Shown here one piece after another: positions 46,921 through 55,251 of a DNA stretch of 64,000 nt (positions are counted from its first letter, which is position 1; the number at the start of each line of letters is the position of its first letter). Origin of the DNA: Lewinellaceae bacterium (GTDB taxonomy: Bacteria > Bacteroidota > Bacteroidia > Chitinophagales > Saprospiraceae); NCBI GenBank assembly GCA_020636315.1, contig JACJYA010000018.1, forward strand, positions 93,295 to 157,294, written 5' to 3'. The notes below the pieces were generated by a model. The model was given only the letters and a program-made list of their open reading frames with translations. It was not told the DNA's origin and searched no databases. Both the position numbers and the translations under genes were made by a program.

Positions 46921-47379
46921 ATGGAATATGCCTGGTTAATATGGTCATTCATAATTCTGGGGTTGTGGGGGCTCATTTATTGGAGGAAGCCACAATTTCG
47001 GGAAGAGATGTGGAAGCTAAGTATCTGGACTATGCCTTTTGGCTTGACGGAACCATTGTTTGTGCCGGAATACTGGGCTCCTCCTTCTTTGTTCGGCCTG
47101 GCAAGCAAAACCGGATTCGACGTTGAGAGCCTTTTGTTTTCTTTTGCTATCGGGGGCATAGGCGCAGTGCTTTACAGGTTGGTATTTCCGGCAAACCTGA
47201 GTGCATTTGAGGAACACGAAAAGCAGCACGCCAGGCACCGGTTGCACCGGGTAATTCTTTTCCTGCCGGTAGTGGTATTTCTGGTGCTGGCGGTTTTTAC
47301 CAGGTTGAATCACATATACTGCGGCGTGATTGCATTATTTCTGGGAGGGTGGCGACACTGTATTGCCGCCCCGACCTGA
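46921..47379 (+). CDS. lycopene-cyclase-domain-like membrane protein, N-terminal part
   Basis: Membrane protein with the first of two cyclase-type repeats (PEYWAPPSLFGLASKTGFDV, ESLLFSFAIGGIGAVLYRLV) as in heterodimer-type lycopene cyclases. The frame ends in nonsense after FLGG because GGAGGGTGG (47343-47351) seems to lack one G; the true continuation VATLYCRPDLKSK is in the frame starting 47349. Bacteroidota have many such domain proteins outside carotenoid loci, and no crt genes are nearby, so the reaction is uncertain. Confidence 0.6.
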   Translation: MEYAWLIWSFIILGLWGLIYWRKPQFREEMWKLSIWTMPFGLTEPLFVPEYWAPPSLFGLASKTGFDVESLLFSFAIGGIGAVLYRLVFPANLSAFEEHEKQHARHRLHRVILFLPVVVFLVLAVFTRLNHIYCGVIALFLGGWRHCIAAPT

Positions 47380-47630
47380 AATCCAAGATCTGGGTAGGTG
47401 GCTTGCTGTTTCTGGGGCTTTATGCAGTTTATTTCGGCAGCCTGCTGCTTGTCTTCCCGGGTTTCGTTGACAACCATTGGAACCTGGCCGCCCTTACAGG
47501 TATCAAGATCATTGGCATCCCCGTGGAAGAGCTGCTCTTTGCTTTCACATTCGGCATGTATTGGTCGGGCCTGTACGAACACCTTTTCTGGTATCAATTA
47601 AAACCTGTAAACAGTTTGTCTCATGCTTGA
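47349..47630 (+). CDS. lycopene-cyclase-domain-like membrane protein, C-terminal part
   Basis: Continuation of the gene above: TM helices (GGLLFLGLYAVYFGSLLLVF) and the second repeat with GIPVEELLFAFTFGMYWSGL, matching the P-x-EE-x-LF motif of lycopene cyclases. Intact protein ~236 residues. Its stop overlaps the ATG of the NADH dehydrogenase gene by 8 bases. Confidence 0.6.
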   Translation: MATLYCRPDLKSKIWVGGLLFLGLYAVYFGSLLLVFPGFVDNHWNLAALTGIKIIGIPVEELLFAFTFGMYWSGLYEHLFWYQLKPVNSLSHA

Positions 47631-48321
47631 TCAATGCCCACATAGCACCGTTTGCCTGCCGGCTACCCGCATGCCGCGGATCGTAGTTGTCGGAGCGGGC
47701 TTCGCCGGCCTCAACCTGATAAAGAAACTGCGAAACAAACCGGTGCAGGTGGTTTTGCTGGACAAAAACAACTTCCATCAATTCCAGCCATTGCTGTATC
47801 AGGTGGCCATTGCCGGGCTGGAGCCGGACTCCATCGTATCGCCGGTCCGGAAGCTGTTCCAGGGGTATAAAAACCTTGTGTACCGTATGGCGGAAGTGGT
47901 GAGGGTTGAACCGGAAACAAACCGCGTATTTACAGACATCGGATGGGTACGCTACGATTACCTGGTTTTAGCCACAGGCAGCAGGACGAACTACTACGGC
48001 TTACAGGACTTAGAACGCAATAGCGTGGGCCTTAAGGGTATCCGCGACGCCCTCGATATCCGAAGCTGGATACTGCAGAACCTGGAAGAGGCCACTATTA
48101 CCTGCGGCCCGAAGGAAAAAGATGCCCTAACCAATTTTGTTATCGTCGGGGGCGGCCCTGCCGGCGTAGAGCTGGCAGGCGCCCTCGCCGAGTTCAGGCG
48201 TTACCTTCTGAATAAAGACTATCCGGAGATCGCTACGGAATGGATGAAAATATACCTGGTGGAGGCGGTACTTACTGCTTGTTGCCGGCGATGTCCGAAA
48301 AGGCTTCGGAGCATGCGCTGA
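47623..48321 (+). CDS. type II NADH dehydrogenase, N-terminal part (frameshifted)
   Basis: FAD-binding GxGxxG (RIVVVGAGFAGLNLIKKL), NFHQFQPLLYQVA, LVLATGSRTNYYG, and NAD-binding FVIVGGGPAGVELAGALAEF: the two Rossmann units of NDH-2/Ndh. It would oxidise NADH and reduce quinone at the inner membrane without pumping protons. The frame is lost at 48267-48268, where GAGGCGGTAC should read GAGGCGGGTAC; the rest follows in the frame from 48240. Start ATG 47623; ATG 47671 is a possible shorter start. Confidence 0.85.
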   Translation: MLDQCPHSTVCLPATRMPRIVVVGAGFAGLNLIKKLRNKPVQVVLLDKNNFHQFQPLLYQVAIAGLEPDSIVSPVRKLFQGYKNLVYRMAEVVRVEPETNRVFTDIGWVRYDYLVLATGSRTNYYGLQDLERNSVGLKGIRDALDIRSWILQNLEEATITCGPKEKDALTNFVIVGGGPAGVELAGALAEFRRYLLNKDYPEIATEWMKIYLVEAVLTACCRRCPKRLRSMR

Positions 48322-48992
48322 AAGTGTTGACGGCTCTGGATATTGAGATCGTGCTCAACACCTCGGTAACCGCGTATGACGGCACTAATGTGCAGTTAAG
48401 TGACAAAAACAGCCTGGTAGCTCGTATGCTCGCCTGGACAGCCGGAGTGAAAGGTGAGGTTCCTTCCGGTTTGAAAGACGGCGCCCTTGCCAAAGGCAAC
48501 CGCCTGAAGGTTGACGGCTATAACCGGCTGGAGAATTACGATAACATATTTGCCATTGGAGATGTAGCGGCTTTGATCTCTCCGGATAGTGCCCAGGGGC
48601 ACAATATGGTGGCGCAAGTCGCCATCCAACAGGGGCAACTGCTGGCGGAAAACCTGTTGCATTACATCAAACATGGTGAGTTTAGGGAGGCTTTCCGTTA
48701 TAAAGATAAAGGCAGCATGTCGGCCATAGGCAAGAAAAATGCAGTGGCCGAGATCAGCGGGGCAATTTGGAAAGGATGGTTCGCCTGGCTGCTATGGTCA
48801 ACGGTTCACCTGTTTTCCATAATCGGTTTAAAGAACAAGCTCATGGTTGCCGTCAATTGGATGACGCGCTATCTGACTTATGAAAAAGCCAACCGGCTGA
48901 TCATCCGGAAATTCAAACCGCCGGGCGAGCCGAAAGGCCCGGACGGAAAAGACAAACACCAGAAGGAAATATTTTCTGAAGGTATTCCATAA
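48240..48992 (+). CDS. type II NADH dehydrogenase, C-terminal part
   Basis: True sequence starts near GTYCLLPAMSEKASEHALKV; the first ~9 codons are out-of-frame reading. Contains NRLENYDNIFAIGDVA, the FAD-binding C-terminal motif, and AQVAIQQGQLLAENL, then a C-terminal amphipathic or membrane-anchoring region (GWFAWLLWSTVHLFSIIGLK). Together with the part above this is one ~455-residue enzyme, normal for the family. Confidence 0.85.
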   Translation: MDENIPGGGGTYCLLPAMSEKASEHALKVLTALDIEIVLNTSVTAYDGTNVQLSDKNSLVARMLAWTAGVKGEVPSGLKDGALAKGNRLKVDGYNRLENYDNIFAIGDVAALISPDSAQGHNMVAQVAIQQGQLLAENLLHYIKHGEFREAFRYKDKGSMSAIGKKNAVAEISGAIWKGWFAWLLWSTVHLFSIIGLKNKLMVAVNWMTRYLTYEKANRLIIRKFKPPGEPKGPDGKDKHQKEIFSEGIP

Positions 48993-49032
48993 TAACAAAA
49001 CAATAGACAACACAAATTATCACAAAAAAATA

Positions 49033-49512
49033 ATGATGATGAAAAAACTAGTTTTCTTATCCCTGTTTGCTGTAATCCTGTCAATGACAAGTTGCACCCA
49101 GCAAGCAGATGTCAATGCGATGTTGGAGAATGCGGAAACGAAGGACAAAGTATTCTCGGCTATCCTGGATAACCACGAAGTGATGACTGAGTTCATGAAC
49201 AAAATGATGTCGAACGAACACGCCATGATGATGATGCAAGGCAATAAGGACATGATGGGCATGATGATGAAGGGAGGCGATATGATGCAAATGATGCAGG
49301 GCAATCCGGAGATGATGCATAACATGATGAATAGTATGATGAAAGACGGTAATATGATGGCCCACATGATGCAGATGATGAACCAGGAAGGTATGATGAG
49401 CGACGAGTGCCTGCAATCCTGTACGCAAATGATGAAAGACAAAGGCATGCCGATGAACATGGGCATGACAGAATCTGATGCAGGAGGCGGAGGCCACGAA
49501 TCTCACCATTAA
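49033..49512 (+). CDS. Met-rich lipoprotein
   Basis: 159 residues; lipobox AVILSMTSC. Met is roughly a quarter of the chain (EFMNKMMSNEHAMMMMQ, DMMGMMMKGGDMMQMMQ), plus a Cys pair (DECLQSCTQMM) and a HESHH tail. Met-rich and His-rich periplasmic proteins bind Cu(I)/Ag(I), and this one may buffer copper in the envelope. Three starts are possible (MMM); the third (49039) is the natural signal-peptide start. Confidence 0.75.
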   Translation: MMMKKLVFLSLFAVILSMTSCTQQADVNAMLENAETKDKVFSAILDNHEVMTEFMNKMMSNEHAMMMMQGNKDMMGMMMKGGDMMQMMQGNPEMMHNMMNSMMKDGNMMAHMMQMMNQEGMMSDECLQSCTQMMKDKGMPMNMGMTESDAGGGGHESHH

Positions 49513-49523
49513 AAACTGATGCT

Positions 49524-49757
49524 ATGCATTTCTATAACGGATATCATTTCTGGGGCATGCACCTCCTGTGGTGGATCTTCTGGGGCCTATTGCTCATCGT
49601 GATCTTTGCGACGCCGTGGCTGGCCCTCGGCAGGAGAAGAAAAGAAGAGAGCCCCCTGGAAATCCTGAAAAGAAAATACGCTTCCGGGGAGCTGTCCACC
49701 GAAGAATATGAAGAACGAAAGGCAGTGCTGGAAGAGGAGGAGGGACTGAAAACTTAA
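49524..49757 (+). CDS. SHOCT-domain membrane protein
   Basis: 77 residues: one TM helix (LLWWIFWGLLLIVIFATPWL) followed by a SHOCT motif (SPLEILKRKYASGELSTEEY, EERKAVLEE). SHOCT proteins are common next to metal-resistance genes; the motif is thought to mediate oligomerisation. Followed by a terminator. Confidence 0.82.
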   Translation: MHFYNGYHFWGMHLLWWIFWGLLLIVIFATPWLALGRRRKEESPLEILKRKYASGELSTEEYEERKAVLEEEEGLKT

Positions 49758-49764
49758 TTCACGG

Positions 49765-49799
49765 CCTACCTGGCTGTGAAGGTAGGTAGCCTCCTTTTT
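49765..49799 (+). terminator. factor-independent terminator after the SHOCT gene
   Basis: CCTACCT, 8-base loop, AGGTAGG, then a T-tract at 49795-49799. It separates the upstream metal-linked genes from the cytochrome c gene at 49831. Confidence 0.6.
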
Positions 49800-49830
49800 G
49801 AGCCATAAGTAAAGACAAAAAATTGTAAAG

Positions 49831-50265
49831 ATGAAAAAAGTAATGTTCTGCAGGAGGGGTGTATTCACCCTCCGGGCGGCCCTGGCTGTTTTTTGCCTGG
49901 TTCTTCTGGGAGCCACGGGAAACAGTGTTTACGGGCAAACGAACTGGGTGGCGCCTGCCGGCGCTGATAGCTATAAAAACCCTTATCTGGGCAATTCCGG
50001 CGCTATTGCAGCAGGAAAAACTTTATTCCAGCAATTATGTGCCATATGCCATGGCAATAAAGGCAAGGGAGACGGCATGGCAGGTATGTCCCTTAAGCCT
50101 CGCCCCGCCAACCTTGCCAGCAAACGTGTTCAGGCGCAAACCGACGGCGCCATATACTGGAAACTAACCGAAGGCAACCCCCCTATGGCATCCTATAAGG
50201 AGGCGCTTACCGAACAGCAACGATGGCAGTTAGTGAACTATATCCGACAATTAGGGGGCAAATAG
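49831..50265 (+). CDS. c-type cytochrome
   Basis: 144 residues with a Sec signal or anchor (AALAVFCLVLLGATG) and one haem site CAICHGNKGKGDG, Met ligand region KPRPANLAS and the C-terminal YIRQLGG helix of class I cytochromes c. A periplasmic electron carrier; partners may be the Fe-S protein at 52533 or a terminal oxidase elsewhere. Confidence 0.9.
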   Translation: MKKVMFCRRGVFTLRAALAVFCLVLLGATGNSVYGQTNWVAPAGADSYKNPYLGNSGAIAAGKTLFQQLCAICHGNKGKGDGMAGMSLKPRPANLASKRVQAQTDGAIYWKLTEGNPPMASYKEALTEQQRWQLVNYIRQLGGK

Positions 50266-50308
50266 CCAGCCGGGCAATTAAATCCATTCAAACAAAAACA
50301 ATAAAGCC

Positions 50309-51523
50309 ATGCAAAACCTCTACCGACAAATATTGCTGCTGGTGCTGATTGGGTTCAGTATACATTTGAATGCTCAAAAGGATTCTGCCAGCCAGGTTCT
50401 TTCCACTTTGGATATACAAACGGCACAGTTGCCCAAAGCAACCACGAATGACTGGAAACCTGGTAAGAGCCGTTTTTTACTCCGGGGCTATGCCCATTCG
50501 GGTTTAGAACTTACGGATGAAGAATTCACTTTTGTTGGAGGGTCTTTCAACCCGCTGTTGATCTTTCGTCAATCCGACCGGCTGCTTTTCGAAGGCGAGT
50601 TGGAGTTGGAACTGGAAGGCAACGAATTGCACCTGGGGCTTGAATATGCCAACATGTCCTACCTGCTCACAAAATCACTGACCTTCAGGGCGGGAAAAAT
50701 CCTCATTCCTTTCGGCACTTTCATTCCTAACCTGCACCCTGCCTGGATCAATAAGTTTCCGACCCGCCCTTTGGGGGCAGGGCACGACGGTATTTTACCC
50801 GGAGCGGATATTGGGTTAGAATTGCGAGGGGCTGCATATCTCGGCCCGGTAAAAACCAATTATTCCCTGTATGCGATCAATGGCCCGCAGCTCAACGACG
50901 GCAGTTTGGAAGCTGAAGAAGGGGGCCTGCTTCACTATGATATCGTTCCGGACAACAATAAAAACAAGGCGGTTGGCGGGCGGATCGGCTTTTTCCCGAT
51001 GAGCAATTCCGCCCTGGAAATTGGTTTGTCGGCCCTATACGGAAAAGTGGGAGATAAGGATTCCAGGTATGAAGATGTGGCGGCGCTACTATATGCTGTT
51101 GATTTGTCTTATGTACGGAACCTGCCTGGAATCAGCAGCGTGCTGGATATAAAAGCTCAGTATTCTGTAACCGATGTGGAAGAGGCCGAATTTCCGGAAC
51201 CGGATGAGCTGGGTGAATTTCACACTTTTGATAACAAAAGCACAACCTGGTTTGCACAACTTTCTCTTCGCCCGGCATTCGTTGAAAACAAGTTTATCCA
51301 GAACCTGGAAATAGCCGGAAGGTATTCCTCATTGAGAACACCCGAAGGGGCGCCCTGGGAAGTTGACCAGAAGCAATGGGAGGTGGGGCTGAACTACTGG
51401 CTCGATTGGCGGACGCTTTTCAAATTCTCTTACCGCACCATTAGCGGGGAGGCCGGTGGGCATGGAGGAGGAGCCGAGGAAGGAGGTGACGCCTTCTTCA
51501 TCCACTGGGCTATTGGATTCTGA
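50309..51523 (+). CDS. outer-membrane porin-like protein
   Basis: 404 residues; signal peptide (LLLVLIGFSIHLNAQ) and alternating beta strands (LLFEGELELELEGNELHLGL, GRIGFFPMSNSALEIGLSAL), ending in WAIGF with the terminal aromatic of barrel proteins. Resembles phosphate-selective or general porins of Bacteroidota. It lies between two cytochrome genes, but a redox link is not shown by the sequence. Confidence 0.75.
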   Translation: MQNLYRQILLLVLIGFSIHLNAQKDSASQVLSTLDIQTAQLPKATTNDWKPGKSRFLLRGYAHSGLELTDEEFTFVGGSFNPLLIFRQSDRLLFEGELELELEGNELHLGLEYANMSYLLTKSLTFRAGKILIPFGTFIPNLHPAWINKFPTRPLGAGHDGILPGADIGLELRGAAYLGPVKTNYSLYAINGPQLNDGSLEAEEGGLLHYDIVPDNNKNKAVGGRIGFFPMSNSALEIGLSALYGKVGDKDSRYEDVAALLYAVDLSYVRNLPGISSVLDIKAQYSVTDVEEAEFPEPDELGEFHTFDNKSTTWFAQLSLRPAFVENKFIQNLEIAGRYSSLRTPEGAPWEVDQKQWEVGLNYWLDWRTLFKFSYRTISGEAGGHGGGAEEGGDAFFIHWAIGF

Positions 51524-51548
51524 TCGCTCAATTCAAAATTCAATCATC

Positions 51549-51818
51549 ATGAAAAAGATACCAATCGTTATAGGGCTTTTTGCCACAATTACTACTGCGG
51601 CCATTATCAGCAGTTGTGCAACAACGAGTGACATGGCGTCACTCAAATCGGGCGCTCAGTTATGGGGAGAAAACTGCCTGCGCTGCCATAATGCCCCGTC
51701 CCCGGAGACGTTCAGCGATACGGAATGGGATGTAGCAATAATGCACATGCGGGTGCGGGCGAACCTGACAGAGGATGAGGCCGTCAAGATCGCAGAGTTC
51801 CTGAAGACGGCTAATTGA
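51549..51818 (+). CDS. small cytochrome c lipoprotein
   Basis: 89 residues from ATG 51549 (an open frame extends upstream but overlaps the porin gene). Lipobox TTAAIISSC, haem motif CLRCHNAP, and a helical C-terminus (DEAVKIAEFLKTAN). Single-haem periplasmic carrier, lipid-anchored. Spaced 25 bases after the porin gene. Confidence 0.82.
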   Translation: MKKIPIVIGLFATITTAAIISSCATTSDMASLKSGAQLWGENCLRCHNAPSPETFSDTEWDVAIMHMRVRANLTEDEAVKIAEFLKTAN

Positions 51819-51840
51819 TAAACCTTTTAAAAATACAGCC

Positions 51841-52512
51841 ATGCACGGAGTAGATTACGGCGGTTATGCCTACGGCTTTTGGACTACAGTCCTGTTCGTT
51901 TTTCTGATCTTCCTGTTCGTCGTGTTTAGCTATGTCAGGCCCAAGGAGAAGTTCGAGTGGCGCTCGATGGGAGTATTCATTGGTTTCCTGGCGGCGCTTT
52001 TCACCGAAATGTATGGTTTTCCTTTAACCATTTACTTGCTGACGAGCTGGCTGGGCAGTAACTATCCGGTGCTCGACCCGTTTTCCCATTCCAGCGGCCA
52101 TCTGGTGCTGGTATTCCTGGGCTTATCTCATTCCACCGTAGCGATGTCCATCCTGCATATCATTACGAATGGAATTATTTTTTTCGGCGTTTACATCATT
52201 TACCTGGGCTGGAAGAAGATATACCATGCCACAGAAGAACAGTTGGTTACAGACGGAATATATGCCTATATCCGGCACCCGCAGTACGTGGGAATGATGC
52301 TGATAACCATTGGGTTTCTCATCCAGTGGCCAACGATCATCACCCTGGCTATGTGGCCTGTTTTGCTATTCCTTTACTACCGCCTGTCGAAATACGAAGA
52401 GAAAAAACTTGCGGCAAAATTCGGTCGGGAATTTTACAACTACCAGGCAAAAGTGCCTGCAGTAATTCCCCGGTTTGGCCGGGGAGAGGGAAGAGTTAAG
52501 CACTATCAGTAA
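51841..52512 (+). CDS. ICMT/PEMT-like membrane methyltransferase
   Basis: 223 residues with ~6 TM helices and the C-terminal motif of isoprenylcysteine/phospholipid methyltransferases: LVTDGIYAYIRHPQYVGMML, WPVLLFLYYRLSKYEEKKLA, KFGREFYNYQAKVP. It would transfer methyl from S-adenosylmethionine to a lipid or isoprenoid acceptor at the inner membrane; acceptor unknown. Confidence 0.8.
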   Translation: MHGVDYGGYAYGFWTTVLFVFLIFLFVVFSYVRPKEKFEWRSMGVFIGFLAALFTEMYGFPLTIYLLTSWLGSNYPVLDPFSHSSGHLVLVFLGLSHSTVAMSILHIITNGIIFFGVYIIYLGWKKIYHATEEQLVTDGIYAYIRHPQYVGMMLITIGFLIQWPTIITLAMWPVLLFLYYRLSKYEEKKLAAKFGREFYNYQAKVPAVIPRFGRGEGRVKHYQ

Positions 52513-52532
52513 ATAACCAAAAATCCTGAAAA

Positions 52533-53459
52533 ATGCAAAGAAAAGAGGAAGGCCGGCCAAGAAGGGATTTTTTGAATAAAAGCGCAAACTCTATTGCCGC
52601 GGTTATTGCCGCCGGATGGCTCTCTACCCTTGAACAATGCCATGATCCGGAAACCGGCGAAAAGGAAGAATTGCTTTCCCCGGAAGGGGAAATAGTAGAA
52701 GTCGATACAGCTTATACCCGTAAAGTGGTACCTGATATTCCCTTGTCGCAGCACAATGTCAGGGACGGCATACCAGGAAGAAAGTGGGTAATGGTGATTG
52801 ACCTGTCCAAATGCAAAGGGGCGGGCAAGTGCCTTAGCGCCTGCTCCAAGATGCACTATTTGCCTCCTCAGAGAAGCTATATCAGGCTAAATAAGGTAAA
52901 AGACGCCAAGCTATCCTCCCCTTACTGGATGCCTTCCCTGTGTTTTCACTGTGACAGCCCCCCCTGCGTAAAAGTATGCCCGGTTGACGCCACATTCAAG
53001 CTTTCCGATGGAATAGTGAATATCGATACTGAACGCTGCATCGGCTGCCGGTTCTGCATGGTGGCCTGCCCGTATGCACAAAGGGTTTTTAACTGGGGAG
53101 AGGAGAGTTATGAGCTTACACCCGGGCAGTTGGCGCAAATGACGCAGAAGGAGGTATGTGCTCCACATAGGCCGGGAACGGTAGAGAAATGCGACTTCTG
53201 CCCTCACAACCTGGTAAAAGAAATGCTGCCGGATTGCGTAACCGGCTGTCCCTACGGAGCCATTTACTTCGGTGATGAAAATGAAGATTCGGTTTCCAAC
53301 GGAAGAGAGGAGGCCAGATTGAATACAATGCTCAAAGACCGCGCCGGGTACAGGTATCTCGAAGAATTGGGCACCAGGCCACGGGTGTATTACCTGCCGC
53401 CTGTCGGCCGGATGTTCCCTTTTGAAGACCGGGAATTGCCGCTGAATGAGTATTTATAA
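52533..53459 (+). CDS. Tat-exported 4Fe-4S ferredoxin (DmsB/NrfC-like)
   Basis: 308 residues. Twin-arginine signal RRDFLNKSANS, then four cysteine clusters typical of molybdopterin-oxidoreductase Fe-S subunits: CKGAGKCLSACS, CFHCDSPPCVKVCP, CIGCRFCMVACP, CDFCPHNL...CVTGCP. It should carry electrons between quinones or cytochromes and a catalytic subunit. No molybdopterin subunit or NrfD-type membrane anchor is adjacent, so its partner is outside the window or differs. Confidence 0.88.
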   Translation: MQRKEEGRPRRDFLNKSANSIAAVIAAGWLSTLEQCHDPETGEKEELLSPEGEIVEVDTAYTRKVVPDIPLSQHNVRDGIPGRKWVMVIDLSKCKGAGKCLSACSKMHYLPPQRSYIRLNKVKDAKLSSPYWMPSLCFHCDSPPCVKVCPVDATFKLSDGIVNIDTERCIGCRFCMVACPYAQRVFNWGEESYELTPGQLAQMTQKEVCAPHRPGTVEKCDFCPHNLVKEMLPDCVTGCPYGAIYFGDENEDSVSNGREEARLNTMLKDRAGYRYLEELGTRPRVYYLPPVGRMFPFEDRELPLNEYL

Positions 53460-53464
53460 AAAGA

Positions 53465-53737
53465 ATGATCATGAAAACATTAAAAGCAGAAAAAAACCGC
53501 TTTCAATTGCCTGCCGATAAAGAAAGGCTGTTTGTGGCGTTGGAAAACGATGAACAACTCCTGAAAGAAACGCTGGAAGTTATTCTTGCTTTGGCCGTTT
53601 CTGACCCGAAGCTGACAATCTGGTCTGCGGATCTCATAGCATCGGATTTTAAGGAGCTGTACCTGGCCATCTTCAGAGATATGCTGAAAGAGAGCAGCTC
53701 GTCATCCCAGTCACCAGGCTGCTGCAAAGACCTGTAA
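53465..53737 (+). CDS. hypothetical protein (90 aa)
   Basis: Small soluble helical protein (KERLFVALENDEQLLKETLE, SADLIASDFKELYLAIFRDM) with a Ser-rich, CC-ending tail (SSSSSQSPGCCKDL). ATG 53471 is also possible. No family recognised. It lies 5 bases after the Fe-S gene and 26 before GAPDH, so it is in the same transcription unit. Confidence 0.6.
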   Translation: MIMKTLKAEKNRFQLPADKERLFVALENDEQLLKETLEVILALAVSDPKLTIWSADLIASDFKELYLAIFRDMLKESSSSSQSPGCCKDL

Positions 53738-53763
53738 TCCATGAACCAAAAAAGAACAGAAAT

Positions 53764-54813
53764 ATGGAAAAAATAAGAGTAGCCGTAAACGGATACGGCG
53801 TCATCGGAAAACGGGTGGCGGATGCCGTCATGCTCCAGCCGGATATGGAACTCATCGGCGTTTGCGATGTGGCCACCGACTGGCGGATAAAAGTCGCCAA
53901 TACAAGAGATATCCCGGTATTTGCTTTTGATTATGAAGCGGCCAATAAAATGCGGATGGCAGGCATTGCGGTGGAGGGCATTTTGGACAGCCTGCTCAAG
54001 CAAGTGGATATTGTAGTGGACTGCGCTCCGAAAAAATTCGGCGCGCAGAATGCGGAGCGGTACCGGCTGGCTGGCGTTAAGTTAATTGTCCAGGGTGGGG
54101 AAAGCCACCGGACAACGGGGCATTCCTTTGTGGCGGAAGCCAACTATCAAAGTGCCATCGGCAGAACCTCCACCCGGGTGGTCTCCTGCAACACCACTTC
54201 CATTGTCAGAACCCTTACCGCTCTGAAAAGGGCCGGGCTGTTGAAAAGCGCCAGAGGTACGATCCTTCGCCGGGCCACCGACCCCTGGGAGAGCCACCTG
54301 AACGGCATTATGAATACCCTGGTGCCAGAGAAGGAAATTCCCAGCCACCAGGGGCCTGATGCCCAAAGTGTCGACCCGGAGTTGGATGTAGTTACGGCTG
54401 CCGTTAAGGTTCCTGAAACCCTTAGCCACCTTCATTACTGGACAGTACGGCTCACCCGGCCGGCAAGTGAGGAGGAAGTGCTGAGCGCCTTCCGGGCCTC
54501 CTCCCGGATCGCATTGATCCGGTACGGAGAAGGCCTTTCCGCCAATAATGCAGTAAAGGAACTGATGCTCGACCTGGGAAGGCCCCACGGCGACATGTAC
54601 GAGGTGGCCGTCTGGGAAGATATGGTAAAGGTGGAAGGCGACGAACTCTACTACGCCTATCTGGTGGACAATCAGGCAATCGTCATTCCGGAAAACATCG
54701 ATGCCATTCGCGCCCTGACAGGCCTGGAACAAAGCGCCGAGCGGTCCATTGCGGCCACCAACAAAGCTTTATTCATTCATCCCGAATTGTTTTTTCAACC
54801 TTATCCGATATGA
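53764..54813 (+). CDS. gap: type II (archaeal-type) glyceraldehyde-3-phosphate dehydrogenase
   Basis: 349 residues of the class II GAPDH family: NAD(P)-binding VNGYGVIGKRVADAVMLQPD, VVDCAPKKFGAQN, the catalytic Cys in VVSCNTTSIVRTLTALKRAG, ILRRATDPW and VPETLSHLHYWTV. The enzyme oxidises glyceraldehyde-3-phosphate in glycolysis or reduces 1,3-bisphosphoglycerate in gluconeogenesis. This class is normal in Archaea and rare in Bacteria, so horizontal transfer is likely. Its TGA overlaps the ATG of the P-II gene. Confidence 0.9.
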   Translation: MEKIRVAVNGYGVIGKRVADAVMLQPDMELIGVCDVATDWRIKVANTRDIPVFAFDYEAANKMRMAGIAVEGILDSLLKQVDIVVDCAPKKFGAQNAERYRLAGVKLIVQGGESHRTTGHSFVAEANYQSAIGRTSTRVVSCNTTSIVRTLTALKRAGLLKSARGTILRRATDPWESHLNGIMNTLVPEKEIPSHQGPDAQSVDPELDVVTAAVKVPETLSHLHYWTVRLTRPASEEEVLSAFRASSRIALIRYGEGLSANNAVKELMLDLGRPHGDMYEVAVWEDMVKVEGDELYYAYLVDNQAIVIPENIDAIRALTGLEQSAERSIAATNKALFIHPELFFQPYPI

Positions 54814-55148
54814 AAGAGATAAAAGCATTCGTCCGACACATTAAATCGGCAGGAGTACACAAGGCCCTGAAGGCCGCGGGATATTGCTGCATGACCTTCT
54901 CTGAATGTGAAGGCACCGGCCAATACACTGACCCAAGTGAGGACTTCCCGTCCTTCAAGTTCCCGTTTATGCACAGCAAAGTAGTGAAAATAGAGATCGT
55001 CTGCCAGGATGCTGATGTGGAGCCGATCATCAGGATCATCCAGGAGCATGGGAGGACGGGCCGCAGGGGAGACGGTATCATCTATACCATGGATGTGGTG
55101 GAGGTGTATAAGGTGAGGAACCAGCAAACCGGGGCTGAGGCCTGTTGA
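54810..55148 (+). CDS. P-II family nitrogen/energy signalling protein
   Basis: 112 residues. Beta-alpha-beta P-II fold: MKEIKAFVRHIKSAGVHKAL, VVKIEIVCQDADVEPIIRII and the nucleotide-binding signature TGRRGDGIIYTMDVVEVYKV. The T-loop (ECEGTGQYTDPSEDFPSFKF) is atypical and lacks the usual uridylylated Tyr motif, so it may sense adenylate nucleotides alone. Start-stop overlap with GAPDH suggests a direct functional link, such as P-II control of this enzyme. Confidence 0.85.
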   Translation: MKEIKAFVRHIKSAGVHKALKAAGYCCMTFSECEGTGQYTDPSEDFPSFKFPFMHSKVVKIEIVCQDADVEPIIRIIQEHGRTGRRGDGIIYTMDVVEVYKVRNQQTGAEAC

Positions 55149-55251
55149 CCTTACCCTTTAGGATTAATTTTCATGCTATACAGGCGGGGGAATTTTCCCC
55201 ATAACCGGATGATGGCATCTGGATAGCCAGTTCATTTAAAAAAATAATGCC

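Noticed and set aside
49081..49509. His-rich 142-codon minus-strand ORF
   Set aside because: Antisense of the Met-rich lipoprotein for the same reason.
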